Shown: in pieces, positions 1-12,659 of the stretch
Layout of the letters: the number at the start of each line of letters is the position of its first letter
Position numbering within the stretch: the stretch's first letter is position 1
NCBI GenBank assembly: GCA_019925795.1
Contig: CM034297.1
Coordinates: 46,832,683-46,896,682, forward strand
Source: Dendrobium chrysotoxum
Taxonomy: Eukaryota > Streptophyta > Magnoliopsida > Asparagales > Orchidaceae
Reading direction: 5' to 3'
Length of the DNA: 64,000 bases
The notes under the pieces: model-generated
What the model was told of the DNA's origin: nothing
What the model saw: only the letters and a program-made list of their open reading frames with translations
Databases searched by the model: none
Made by a program: the position numbers and the translations under genes

Positions 1-240
1 ATGTTCGTGATCGACCACTAGGGGGGTGGGGTCTCATCACCGAAAGCCAACTACCAAAATTTAAGGAAATGACTAGTTCTAAAAATAACTTATAATAGGA
101 AATACTAAAAAGTAAATAACATACATAATAAAGTAACTACTGTTATGCTATAAAAGATTTGCTTGGAGGAATAAATAGTGCACTAAAATATGCATAAAAG
201 AAAAAAAGTAAGAAATCATATACATTTATCTTTTAATTAC

Positions 241-1124
241 TAATCACTTGTTGATTCACTTTCATCCGATGAGACCACATCCTCACCACTGACATATTCC
301 TCACTATTTTCTTCATTGTCTAAGTCTACCTCCTCTAACTACAACTCACTCTCATTGGGTATAATTTGATCATCATCATTGTTAGCATGCTCTTTAAAGT
401 TTGGCATACACTTTCTTAATGTGTTGTTGGTATTGATGTGGAATTCTCAATAACCCCCTTAGGTTTTGTCTTAATGACTACAAGCCAATTTTTTATACCA
501 TGCACTCTACATGGATAATGAGGAAAGTAGACTTGGCTTGTCTGACTAGTAATGACAAATGGGTCATACTTTTTATATGTCCTACCTCAGTTTACTTTTG
601 TAATACCATAAAGTGGATGTACTCTTGTACCTCTATTTTGTCATAATACCATAAAGTAGATGTACTCTTGTACCTCTATTTTGTCAAATAAATCACAATT
701 AAAAAGATACAAGTTATTCCCTTCACCGAAATATTCCAACTATAATACTTCTTATAAGATCCCATAATACTCATAATCATCACCCATATGGTTGTTCACT
801 CTAACATATACTCCAAAGTTTTCTATCTTCCGACCTTCACACCAAAATTTGGTTTGAAATTTGTAATCATTGACAATAAAAATTGGCCAACATTTCACTA
901 CTCTTATCGATTCCTAAGCTAGATCCACTAGTCATTAATCTTGCAAATCACTATCTTGAGTGTGGACCTTATTGGTGCAGTAAGTGTAGCCAAGTTATTA
1001 TCATGTTCACTATGCTAATTGATTCTGACATATAGTAGAAGTGACTTGCCAAAATACATACCTTATTTTTGAACCAATTTGGAAATTCAGTTTCAACTCT
1101 CTTTTCAACTTGGGTTATAAATTC
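241..1124 (-). pseudogene. CACTA (En/Spm) TNP2-type transposase C-terminal relic, DUF4216-like
   Basis: Translating the minus strand gives a broken but recognisable C-terminus of a plant CACTA transposase. Readable pieces in order are FITQVEKRVETEFPNWFKNK (1062-1124), then after a GT..AG gap CWPIFIVNDYKFQTKFWCEG, ENFGVYVRVNNHMGDDYEYY, LEYFGEGNNLYLFNCDLFDK and YDPFVITSQTSQVYFPHYPC, ending in an acidic tail (EEVDLDNEENSEEYVSGEDV) and a stop near 241. This order (a Y-x-VNDYKF block, an NxGVYV block, a YYG..LEYF block, a DPF-I-SQ-VYF block) is what I know from the DUF4216 domain after the TNP2 transposase. Several stop codons, a 43-bp duplication at 601-686 and a frameshift near 430 make it non-functional. 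The catalytic part would lie at higher coordinates and is not seen. The family call rests on recall of the motif pattern. Confidence 0.72.
601..686. repeat. 43-bp tandem duplication inside the transposase relic
   Basis: Bases 601-643 are repeated at 644-686 with a single G/A difference. Since 43 is not a multiple of three, the duplication shifts the reading frame of the DUF4216-like relic around it. Confidence 0.93.
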
Positions 1125-4014
1125 CTACAAGCAAACATTGAGATTTTATGAGCTAGAATGAACTTGACATTATGAGGATGCACCTAAAGCTCCTCAATAA
1201 GAGATTGTATAAATCATTGAGGTTAAATTTCTAAATAACAATCAGATCAAGAAACTCTTGACAATCTCAGTAGAAGTGTGTTATAAAGGATAAAATTGAT
1301 GTCGTTGAAAGAAATCACTTCAAAACCACTATAATTCAATCTCATTAAATAAAAAAAATGAAACCCAGCTCAAACTTAGGAAACCCAGCTCAATCACATT
1401 AAGCATATCTTGGTCCAATTAACTAGGTTATCCTCCACCTTCATGAAAAGTTCAGTAGACTTCTTGGCACTTGACTAGTATCCCACTAATCAACTTTAAT
1501 AATCACCTCCCTCTATCGACACTCACTATTATTAATTGGAAGTGATGGTATCAACATATTATTAATGATGTTGGGCTAGCTAATTGGCTTTCAATGTGAC
1601 ATGCCACTAAGTCACCATCTTGTGCAGAATCTCCATTCTACTTTGATTCCAACCAAACCACGTAGAGGGTTGCAACTCAAAATTAGCTAATAGACCTAAG
1701 CTATTGATACCTTCCATTAAATATTTTCACTTCAAAATCACTATAACTCAAATTTAATTAACCAAATTCAAAACCCAGCTCAAACTTAGAATTCCATACC
1801 AAAATTTAGGTTTAAGGACCCTTATCCTGAAACCCTTTTTAAGTAATTTTTCAATCCCCTAAAAACCAAGTCAAATATCCCCTGATTCATGATCTATCTG
1901 CTGCATATTAATTAGGCATGCCCCTAGGTTTAACCCTCCAAATTTTAGCCTAATCTGGGATCTCTAAACTCAGAAACTAAATTGATTTCCAAAGGCTGCA
2001 AAATCTTCAAATATTTACAACTTATGTCACTAAACTTGCCATTTTATAGAATTTGACCTTGGGACCTCCTCCAAGACCTTTGACCATGTTTATAGCCTTT
2101 ATTATGACATGTTGAGCATTTAACTGTATTTTGGTGGACCCACTTTAACCCTCAATTGACCAGGGGTCAAAATTCCCAAATGTCCTTAATGGCAAAATTG
2201 AAGTGTCAATCAAACTTCAATATGACCCAGTTAAATCAAACCCTGAAACCTCATCGAGTGTATCCTAAACACCATTAGGAGTGCATTGGACTCAAACCTA
2301 GACTTTGGTCAGCTTGTTTGACCAAGTCAACCCATTTTGACCGAATTGCCCTTTATGGGTTTAAATGGTCATTTCAATCCAAATGGCCTCACCTTTGCAT
2401 GGGACCACCTCGATTCAAATTAAAATATCATTTCAAACTTGTTCAGCCCAAACCCTAGCCTTGGTCCAACCTGGGTTGACCAAATGGCCCCTTAAGGGTC
2501 CAAATGGTCATTTTCACTTAAATGACCATCCTGACCCCTGAAACCACATCCATTGGTCTCTAATGATCAAACAAATTTATTGAGCTTAAACCCAAGCCCA
2601 GATTTGACTTGGTTGACCAAGTCAATCAGGGTTGACCAAATCAACCTTTAAGCTCTATTTACATTGAATCAAGCTTTAAATGCATTCTAACTTCATCAAA
2701 ACTTCCTGTTCAATCCTCCTAGTGGTCTAGATGTGATTGGTCACCCTGACCGAGTCACTAGTTGACTTGGTCAACTGAACCCATGTATAGTCAAAGTAGA
2801 CCCAATTGACTCAAATCAATGTATGTGATCCAATCAAGCTTCTCAAGCATTCAAACTTATTCCAATCTATGATCCAAATACATCCAATCTACCCATGAGT
2901 CAAATCATGTTTGAATTGACTTAGTCAACTCATTAAGAATGGTCAAATTCATATGGGTAGTCAACATTATCTTCAAACTTCAAGTGCATTTTTTTTAATC
3001 CCCTTTAAACCCTCAATCTCATTTCAATTCACAAACTAAGTGCATATGAGAAGTCAAACCACTATGGAATTTGACTTAGTCAAACCCTTAACCAAGGTCA
3101 AACTTTCACATATATATGTCTACTCATTCAAATTCCAAATGAATTGTTTCAAACCCTCTCCTAATCATTTTAACAGCACCTAGTCATCACTTAGTTGCCA
3201 CCTCACCAGTGGTTGACTGTTTGACCAGTCAAATAATCAACTTAACTTCTTTGATGGGCATAAATGGTTAAATCATTTAGCCTAAGCCCATTTCTTTCAG
3301 TTCAATTCCTTCCAGCTGTGCAAACCTATTCTAGAACCTCCTAAATACTCTCTAGATCTGACCTTAATCCCTAGTTTGGCCATAATGCATGAAAATTTAG
3401 CCCACGTACACAAGAAGACAAGGAGAGCTTTCCATATCATGTCCTTGGGCTGTCCTTTCTCCTGCCATACTAACCACTTGGGTATAGGTGTCAATCATCT
3501 TGGGAAGTGGATAAAGCATTCCCAACCATCCAAACACCTCAGAGGTTTTTAAATTGGCCAAAATCATTCAAAATGAGCTCATTCACTACCCTAGCCTTAT
3601 CTCTCAATATTTAGCCTCCCATACCTTGATCTTTTCCCATTTGAGCTAACAAGGATCTCCTACACAATCCCTAAGCTCAAACCCACCGTTCAAAGCTCGC
3701 CGGTAGTAAGTTCTCTGGTGAACTGAAGCCAAGCTCCATCCAATGCTTATATCGCTCAATCCTAAGCTTTTCAAATCGCGACTTCAACTAGGAAAAGTTG
3801 CGTGGACAATTAACAAGTTCAGAGAATCCAAAAGCATCAAAATTTAAAGGTTGGATTAGGTATAAATGATAACCCTAGTCTAGGACACCTAGATTTAAAT
3901 AATTTTCTCTTAAGTGTGTTTTTTAATTAATTTTTTTAAGCATTTAATTACCGAAACTTCAAAAATTATTAAAAATTAAATGTTAATTAAAAATTCAAGT
4001 ATAATATATTATTT
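1125..4014. other. Non-coding, repeat-derived region rich in TTGAC/GTCAA
   Basis: No supportable gene. From about 2080 to 3240 the pentamer TTGAC or its complement GTCAA recurs very often, frequently as near-palindromes such as TTGACCAAGTCAA (around 2316 and 2622). The texture suggests old transposon interior. The open frame at 3297-3494 on the minus strand has no family features. Confidence 0.6.
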
Positions 4015-4571
4015 TGCCACTACAGGAAAATCGCCTATTACCAACAGATTTTCCGGCGGATTTCCGACGGACAGATTTCTAGCGGTTTTTCCGACGGCAT
4101 CCGGCGGATTATAACGAAATATTTCCCACATATTTTTTCGCAAATTTTCTGGTGGATTTTCGGCGGATTTCCGACGGATTTGTTTCTGACGGTATTTCCG
4201 GCGGCTTTTCCGACGGATTTTAATAATTTCTGAAAAAAATATATTTTATAATTTAAATAATTAATAATTTTATAGTTATTTTAGTTTATTAATAATTTTA
4301 CTAATTTTTAATTAATTATTAATTTAATACCTTAGTTTATTTAATTATTAATTTAATAACTTATCTTAATTATAATAACTTAATTAATTTTTAACAATAA
4401 CATTTTATTTTAATTTATTCTTAAATAATTAAACTAAGTTATTAAATTACTAATTAATTAATATTTTTTTAATTTAAATATTTCTAATTTTAACATTTAG
4501 TTTTAATTTATTTTAAATTTTAATATTCCTAATCTTATGTAAATACAAAATATATAACATAAAATTATATT

Positions 4572-4640
4572 TTGCAGCGCAGCAAAGTGGTAGAGTCTTA
4601 GGAATTCCTTCAACAGATCATGAGTTCGAATCCTTGAGCC
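4572..4640 (+). other. tRNA-like / SINE-head pol III internal promoter
   Basis: An A-box-like element CAGCAAAGTGG (4580-4590, one mismatch to TRGYNNANNGG) is followed 33 bases later by a perfect B box GTTCGAATC (4624-4632). Spacing and order fit a tRNA or a tRNA-derived SINE head. I could not fold a full cloverleaf, so I do not call a tRNA gene. It lies inside the CACTA element just before the GC-rich island. Confidence 0.5.
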
Positions 4641-5330
4641 GTCAGGCGTGCAGGCGGGCCGTGGGCGGGCTTGTGAGTAGCACGGGACAAGCTGTGTGTG
4701 CGGGCGAAGAAAGCAAACTCGAGCGGGCTGGGCGCGGACGCACCGCGGGCGGAGGCAATGCACACAGGCGGGCTCGAGCTCACCTGCGAACTTGCAAGGT
4801 CAGCTGGCGCGGCTTCTGTGGGTAGGGGGAATTCAATTTTTTAAATAGTTTTTTCTTATTCTGGTGGAGTTTTTCTGTCGGATAGTCCCCGAAAAAATTT
4901 TCCGACAAAATAATTCCTCCGGAAAAAAAATTCCGGCAGTTTTTTTTTTTGACGGAAAAATTTTTCGATGCTCGATTTACAGTCGAAATCATTTTCGCTG
5001 AAAATCCACCGGAAAATTTTGAAATCCGCTAGAAAATACAAAATTTTTCGCCGGAGAATCCGCCAGAAATAAGCTTGTTGCGGACTCAAATATACGCGAC
5101 GATAGAATTTAAACTTCCGTCTTAGCGTTGTACGTATATCGAGCACACAAACAGAAGAATAAAAGAACACCAGGATTTTTACGTGGAAAGCCCTGGAAAA
5201 GGGAAAAACCACGGGGCCACGCCCAGTTGGAAAAGTTCCGCTAGTGTTGTTTGAAATACACAAGGCTGATTGATCTTTTAAATTCAGGACGATCAGATTA
5301 CAATGAGTGTCAGTTACAAGGGCAAGCAGA

Positions 5331-5440
5331 GTTCCGACGCCACTCGGGTGTCGGGCAGAATTCCGGCGTCACTTGGAAAGAAATCCGGCGTCACTCGGGC
5401 GTCGGGTAGAATTCCGGCGTCGGGAAAAATTCCAATGTTC
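5331..5440. repeat. Short GC-rich tandem repeat
   Basis: Three or four imperfect copies of a unit built on TCCGGCGTCACTCGGGCGTC lie in the right half of the CACTA element. They give rise to overlapping open frames in several phases, none convincing as a protein. Confidence 0.6.
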
Positions 5441-6103
5441 CTCCCATGTCCGGCAAAGCTCCGGCGTCCCTCGGGCGCCTGGTGGTGCTTCGGTGGTGTT
5501 TCGGCGGTGTTCCGGTGGTGGTCGAGGAGGAGTTGTTCCCTCCTAGGCTTCTCTTCTCTTCCTTCTCTTCTTCTCTTCTTGGCTTGGGTCCCCTCTTAAG
5601 AGAAATGAGGGGCTATTTATAGTTTTTCTGGAGTGGCATAGCCCGTAAATATGTGAGGGATCAGGGGCAAATACGGAGTGATCCGGATGAATGGTCGATA
5701 TTGAATCCCTTGATCATGAACCGTTTATCAAGGATTTGAAGGTCTTAATGATATCAGAATTCTACGATCTTGGGCTCGTTGGATTCGTCTCGTCGAGAGG
5801 CTCGATTCGACTATAAGCTCGTCAAAATCGGAGACCGTTTGGTAACTCAAATAGCTGTTTGATGCTTCCAACAGCGCTTCGGGTACTTGATTTGGACTCA
5901 CTTGGGCTCGGATTGAGTCGAATTTGGTGTCGTTGGATTCGTATTTCCGAGACGCTCAGTTCGACTATAATTTTGCTGAAATCGGAGTTTAAATGGTCTC
6001 TGAAATAATTTTTGAAGTTTCCAACTTGAGTTTTTCCTCGAGATTCGTGCCCGATCAAGATGATTTTTTGGCGATATATCAAAGCTATTTTCCTGTAGTG
6101 TGC

Positions 6104-9100
6104 TCAGATTTTCAAGCACTTTAATTTAAAATGAAAATTAATTTTAAATATTTAGTATATTTTAAATGATTTTAAATATTAATTATTTGGATTTTAATTA
6201 GTATTTAATTAAATATAAATCCAAATATTTTCAAATTTTGAATTATTTTTAGACATTTCTAATATTCATTGAATTTTTCATAATTATTTTAATATCATTT
6301 TGAATTTTTAAAATTTAAAACATATATTTTAATATTTAATTTTTGAAAAGTTAAGTTTTAATTATATCTTTTAAATCCTCTTGCATACATTTAGCTATGG
6401 TCTGGAATTTTAATCAGAGGCTAATTATGCTTGAATTGATTTATTGGGGATTTATTAATGGGTAATAAAGTTTTAAATTACCCATTCCTTAAGCCTTCTA
6501 ATTGTATAAGTTATATGTTAATTTCAATTCTTAGGTTTACACATGCACTTAGTTTTAGGCTCTCTTGATTGATGTGATGTGTTGCACTTTACCAGTCTTA
6601 AGGGTTTGAAGACATTGATTCAACCCTATACGACTTAATGACATTTAACGACAATAATTAAAGATGAGTCTAGGAATTTAAGAAAATTTTAGAAAATAAA
6701 ATATGCATCTAAAAGAAATGAAACTTAAAATACTTAAACTTAGTGACATCCTTTTCCTTAAGGTAAATTTTCACTAATTTTAAAAATCATTAAGTCAAAT
6801 AATTAATTAATCTAAAATTAAACCCTTAATTAAGTTCAAAACTTCTAAAAATAATAAGAAATTCAAACTAAATCCAACAATTATAAATAATATATCAAAT
6901 TGACTAGAATTAAGCCGTTAATTCACGAAAATTAAAAGCCCCTTGATTGGACTTCAATTTTAAGCTTAATTGATTTTTTTAATGAAAATAAATATTTAAT
7001 TAATTTAGTTAATTAAAAATTATTAAAAATTATAAAAAAATTCTCAAACACTTGAGAAACACTCCCTTGGATCATTCTTGACCTTTGCGAGTGATTTCAA
7101 GAAGTTTGGAATCAATTTGGATCAAAACCATTAAAATCCTCCTTAATTAAATAATTTAAAAATTCAATTAAATGGTCAAACTTTGAAAATTCATTGCTAA
7201 TTTCAAAAAAATTCAAATTTAACAAACTCAAAGCCATTCAACTCTATTAAGGGTCTAATATTTTTTAAAAATGTCAAATCATCAGAAATAAGTCAAAGTC
7301 AACTATTTAGTCAACTCTAGTTCAAATTTTAACTCAAACTTCAAAATTTTATAACTTAATATAGAAAAATCAAATTCCAGCAAACTTAGTGTAAAATTAC
7401 TCAATTTAAGGTCTAATATTTAAGAAAAATATCAAAACTCCAGAATTCAGTGTAATTTAAAAACATAAATTTTGATCCCTTAATTTAATATATTAAATAA
7501 TTCCAGAAAATTCTAAAATTCAATAAATGACTTAAAATTCTAGAAAACATTAAATCCAACCTTTAAAACCAGTAATAAATTAGTATTAATTAATAAATAT
7601 CAACCCTCAAACCTTAATTAATTAAGTCACTTAATTAATACCGATTACTACTAAGTAATCCGGGCTTACGAGACTATTAATTTAGCCCCAAAGAAGATGA
7701 AATAAACTTCATAGCCCTGGTGTAAATAATGGTAGTAATTAATTAATACTTAAAATACATTCTAAAATTGACATTATGATATTAATACTTAAATTCAAAT
7801 TAAAATCTCTTAAACCTTTTAACCAATCAAAACACCAGACAACTTTAACAAATTACCTAATATATGATATATTCAAGCCGCACAGCCTATTTCACACACT
7901 TTAAATGATTTGCTAGGATAATCAACACTAGTATTATGTTAGGTCAGTGTTTACTTTCTTGCTGCTGTGTGCCAAATTTTTTGTAGTTTTCACTGCATGC
8001 TGGTTGCTAGAATTAAGTGATGTGATTGTTTATTTAAATTTTAATGCAATCTGTGAGTTAATATGATGGACGTTAGATTACCCCAAGATTAAGAATAATT
8101 TGGATACTCACATAATCTTCTACAGGTGGCATGCTCATACAGGGCTAAATAAAGGGGGCAAAATTAAAGTTTAATTAATAAATTTTCTGCATGTGCTAAG
8201 CATGTTAAGCCCCCTTAAAATTAAAAGTGCATAGCCAAGCTTGGCCGTGAATTTAATTTGAGCATTTTAATATATACTACTGCTTGGGATGTTAATTTTA
8301 ATTATAACTGCTTAGGATAACCCTATAGGTGATCCATAGTCTTTTAATTTTTGAATTTCCCATGTAATTTCAATTCAAGTTAAGTGTTGTTAAAAGTTGA
8401 CTTTTGAGATGGGATGTCAAATATCCAACTTGGAATCCAAAGATGAAAGAGCATCCCTTAGGGGAGAGTTCTCTTCCATTTGGATATTCAAGTTAGGATG
8501 ATCTAAATATCCAAAGAGAAAAGAAAACACTCCTTCGGGGAGGAGTTTCTTTTTATTTGGATATTCGGATCCAACAAATCCAAGGAGCCCGCAGAAGAAC
8601 GAAGAAGTGAAGATAGAGAAGAATCACATTATCAAAGTCAATTATGTCAATCTTAGGAGCAGAATCTGGGTTGTTGTCAATGGTACCTAGCCACTTTTAA
8701 TTTCTGCAAATCCTTGGTTGTAATATTAAGTGACACTTGCCATATGAATTTTAAATTTATTTAATTTATTTAATTAATTTATTTACATTAATTGAGTAAT
8801 AGAAATTACATATTTTTTTAGTTTTTTTATTACATGTCAATTTTGATTTAGTCTGGATATGCGGAGGCTCGTGAGGGTAGGCTAAAATATTATTCTACTC
8901 AAATAATTTAAAATTTTTAAGCTCACATAGAAACTCTAACATTTTAAGAAGTAAGCTCGGGATCGTCGAGACTGCATTCATGTTGAATTATTCTCTTTCT
9001 TACTAGGCACCTCCCCGCCTGTGAGTTCTCGCAGACCACCTGACCTATTAGGGTACAGTTCTGCCAAAGGGATGTTATATAATCTCTAGAAAAAAATATA

Positions 9101-10860
9101 TTTTTAAGCCTTTTTAAAACTACTTCATACTAAATTTCATGCATTCAAGAGTCAATTAGCATATATTACATTAAAAATAAATTAAAATGATTCTAATTTT
9201 AATTGCATTTCTCTCAAAGTATAACTACCCTACATAAGTCAAGGGGTCAATGAGAATTTGCTCTAGATGTCAGCTCCACTTCTCAAAAACATAATTAACA
9301 GCTTTAACTATCTTTCATCAAAGATTGAATTCATGAATTTTATGAGCCTAGGTGATTAGCTGGCTCCTCAATCCAGGTCGGGGTAAGTCCAGATTTGCAC
9401 TCCATTAGCTAGGTTCGAGTAACTATTATTTATTGTCAAAATTTAGATTTAGTATTCGGGGCAAACTCAAAATCATAAGATCTTGCCTTCCAAAAATGTA
9501 ATCTCAACTTTCTAATAAATTAATTAACTCAAATTAAAATATTTCCTTAAATCAAAACTTAAAGCCCAACACATAGGATAGGACAGGGTATCTTTGAAGT
9601 GTTTCAGAATCCTAAGATGTCTCCTACTCTTCTTTCATCGACCTCCAGAAATAACTACTCAAAACTTGATCCAATCCCAATTAGAATTCAAACTTCACTC
9701 CCTTGATATCACTCTTTGAAAAACCTAAAAATAAAATTTCTGTCATTATTCTGATCGAGAGTATTCATAGGGAATGCAAATTTCCTATGTTGTAATTAAC
9801 TATGAGGCCTTACGCTCGTAAGAGATTTAAATAATCCATATCTACTTTTAAAAATTGATTTTCAAAACTTAATTAATCTTCTTTAGGAAATTAAATTAAT
9901 GATGATCATTATCATTATATTCGAATGTTCGACAATATCTTGAATATGAAAATAATGATATTTTATCCAGACTATAATAATTAGATACTTTGTGTAACAT
10001 CATTTTGACCCTTCAAGGTTAGATGTTGTTCTTCCTCGAATTTGACTATCATAAGCAGGATGAAACTTTCAGTTTTGTTATCTGAATATATTAGGGAATG
10101 ATATTTTTTCCTCCTGGGGTGATATGTTGTTCATAATGATGTGTTCAACTTTGAAACTGAAATTTCAAAAATTAAATTCTCCCAAAGCAAATTAACTTTG
10201 AAAACTTCCCTTTTTAATAAACATCAACGAATATGCAGAGAAGAGAAAAACCTAACTATAAGTGAAGTCAAAGAGCATTTCCTGGAAGGAACATCGAAGC
10301 AGGTGAAGTCAAAGAGCATTGATCAGGTGTAGAAGAGAAAAAGTAAACCTAACAAAATGAGTGGACGGTGAACGAAATTGCCAAAATTTCTTATTTTTCT
10401 TGTAGTGTGTCTAATATTCATAATGTATTTCACGTATAATTTTTGAGGAAATGGGTATTCAATTTTGGAAATAAAATATTTTCATAAGACGTTGAGGTAC
10501 ATGCGAATCTGAGTTACCGAGATGAACTAAAAATGATTCTGAGATATGACATAAAAAGGATAAGAAATAAAAAAATTTTAAAGGTTAAGGTTTAGTGGAA
10601 AAATAAAACAAAATGAGAAGCCACTTGGGAGAAAGAATTTGTGATGAGGAAATTATATTCTAATCTATTTTGGTGATCTCAGTTCTAAAATATCGAGGAT
10701 AATATTTTTCTAAAATGTCGGTACACGAAACTTGGCATCACCGCACTGTGATGGAGAACTAGGGATGTACATGTTGTTTGCATTGGTATATGCTTATGTT
10801 TATTCAAATATATGAGTTTAGCTAGCCATAGAATAAAATGGAATACTATAATTTCCATTC
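6104..10860. other. Gene-free AT-rich region
   Basis: No supportable coding sequence. 6120-7660 is very AT-rich with recurring TTAATTAA-type words. 8430-8580 holds two copies of a segment containing TTTGGATATTC with purine/pyrimidine-rich flanks. 10262-10279 and 10303-10320 are an 18-bp direct repeat (GTGAAGTCAAAGAGCATT) inside a 63-codon open frame that I do not trust. At 10387-10407 a sequence ending TTTTTCTTGTAGTG resembles a CACTA right end, but no partner end was found. Confidence 0.5.
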
Positions 10861-10869
10861 CTTGCTCAA

Positions 10870-12655
10870 GAAAAAGTAAAAGTTGAAAAGATTAAAAGAT
10901 ATCACTCATAATGAAGGATCCCAAGTCCATCTCCACTTATAATTTTGCTCTCCATGCTCCTTTCCTCTTCAAATGCTTGCTTGCTCACTACAATATTAGC
11001 CAGCCACTCTAAAGTATGTACCTGACTCTCCTCTAGCCTCTCCTTTTAAGAAAACTATTCAGAACTTTAGCACATACACACACAAAAATAAAAAAAACTA
11101 TTTATACTAATTATAGAAATAGCTCAGGGGATGCGGCACTCGACAAGGTGGCACCACGGCATTATAATATGAACTAGTGCCTCAGCACTACCATAGTTTT
11201 AAAAATTGGACCATACCAGCTGGTTCAAATGATGCAACCATGAACCGGTCAGATGTTTAATCTGATCCAGCATAAAAAATGGCTTGAACTGAGTTGAACC
11301 AGCAAAAACCAAGCGGTTCAACCGGTGAACCGTTAAACCAATCCAGGCTAGGAAAAACTAGCCAGTTGTATAAAAATTCATTTTTATTTTAATTAAATTA
11401 TAAATAATATATTTTAGTTTATTAAATTCTTTTATATTTTTAAAATATTTTTATTAAATATGAATATTAATTATACCATAATATATGCATGTCATCTCAT
11501 ATAATGTGTTTTATTGTAAAAAGTATATACTTCACTCTATATAAAGAGTTAAAGACAATTATCTCAAACTTCCCAATGATGTGGGACTAAAAAAGTTGCA
11601 TGAATACTATATGAGTAAGAATGTGAATTTGGGCTTGGTTGGGCTGCAAATTTTTTTAATGTATATTATGAATTTATATATTATATATTTGTTATAATGT
11701 ATATTATAAGAAGTAATAATATAAATTTTTAATATTATGTATTATATTAAATATTATTCTTATTATAAATTTGTTATAATATATATTATAAGAATCTCAT
11801 TTATTAGCACTATAATTAAATGAAAAAGTTAATTATAATTAAATTATTTAATATTCATAAATATAATATAATTAAACTATATGTCTAATAATTTAATTAT
11901 AGTATATAATTATATTCATCATTTCAATTTAATTAAATTATTTAATTATTTAATTATATTGAGAAATAATATGTGATAATTTGTTGAAAAGTACAAAATT
12001 TAAATTCTTAAAATTATGAGATTTAAGGTTAGATTATTCTAATTATTATGTTAATTTTATTAATGTTTCATAATATTATTATTTTTTACGTCATTCGATT
12101 CAACCCCGGTTCGACTGGTTAAACCGTGAACCTCTCCTTCTTACGATTATTTATCCGGTCCGATTTTTACAAGCTTGGGCGTTGCAAAAGGTTCTCCACT
12201 GTGGTGCTAGGCTGACCCAGCTTGGCTGTTTGCTAATCCGACGCGATGGTTGGCTGATCCAGCATGGCACTTCTTTTCCTTAATTGTTTCATTGTGGCGC
12301 TGCAAAAAACTAGGAGTTGTTGCTCTTCTAAGGTCGGTGCTCCGGTGTTGAATTATTGTGTAATTTTCTCAAGACTTTGGTGTTGCGATGTTGATTGCTG
12401 GCGTTATGGCATTGTGAAGCACTATGGAGCTGATCTTGGTTCTGTTGGAATGCTGAATTAATTGACATTTTTCTCAAGACTCTAACGCTGCGATGTCTTG
12501 ATATGGCACTGGGGCATTAACGACGTTTTGGCGCAGGTTCAATACTTGTGATTTTTTCTCCATTTTATGAGAAATTCCTGCACAACATCAACTAAAGATA
12601 AACATATTCACTAAAATTTAACACAATTATTACATAATTTTCACTTAACACACTG
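10870..12655 (-). mobile_element. LTR-retrotransposon LTR fragment, split by a nested element
   Basis: 11085-11190 and 12175-12240 together match, in order, a segment at 61440-61570: CTATTTATA, then a word like ACTCGACAAGGTGGCACCACGG, then CTAGTGCCTCAGC, then CTGTGGTGCT. The edge near 12590-12650 matches 61980-62050. On the minus strand both copies begin near GTAAATTATG / GTGAAAATTATG, as expected for an LTR start. The outer borders are approximate. The insertion at 11193-12170 interrupts the LTR between the CCTCAGC and GCGTTG words. Confidence 0.5.
11193..12170. mobile_element. TIR DNA transposon nested in the LTR
   Basis: The left end reads TTTTAAAAATTGGACCATAC and continues with ACCGGTTCA-type words. 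The right end on the other strand reads TGTAAAAATCGGACCGGATA and continues with GGTTCACGGTTTAACC. These are imperfect terminal inverted repeats of about 70-80 bp around an AT-rich core with no coding capacity. Such CCGGTTCAACC-type termini are common in plant MITEs. I could not read a clean target duplication. Confidence 0.55.
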
Positions 12656-12659
12656 CGAG

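Larger units (their letters stand above)
4018..6100. mobile_element. Non-autonomous CACTA (En/Spm) DNA transposon, 2083 bp
   Basis: The left end reads CACTACAGGAAAATCGC from 4018. The right end, read on the other strand from 6100, is CACTACAGGAAAATAGC. The 3-bp target duplication TGC is present at 4015-4017 and 6101-6103. CACTA termini with 3-bp duplications are diagnostic of this superfamily. Subterminal repeats based on TTTCCGGCGGATTT / TTCCGACGG fill the left 200 bp and recur in rearranged form at 4880-5060. No transposase is encoded. The interior holds a GC-rich island (4640-4810) with a tRNA-like promoter and a second GC-rich repeat block (5300-5560). Open frames inside are by-products of these repeats. 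Confidence 0.93.

Noticed and set aside
4572..4640. Functional tRNA gene
   Set aside because: A and B boxes are present, but acceptor and anticodon arms do not pair convincingly.
5303..5599. Two overlapping frames of 98 and 79 codons
   Set aside because: They overlap in different phases over a GC-rich tandem repeat inside a CACTA element; no domain or start context.
10141..10332. 63-codon open frame
   Set aside because: It contains an 18-bp direct repeat and no family feature; likely chance in AT-rich DNA.
10387..10407. Right terminus of another CACTA element (TTTTTCTTGTAGTG)
   Set aside because: No matching left end or target duplication partner was found; the word may be chance.
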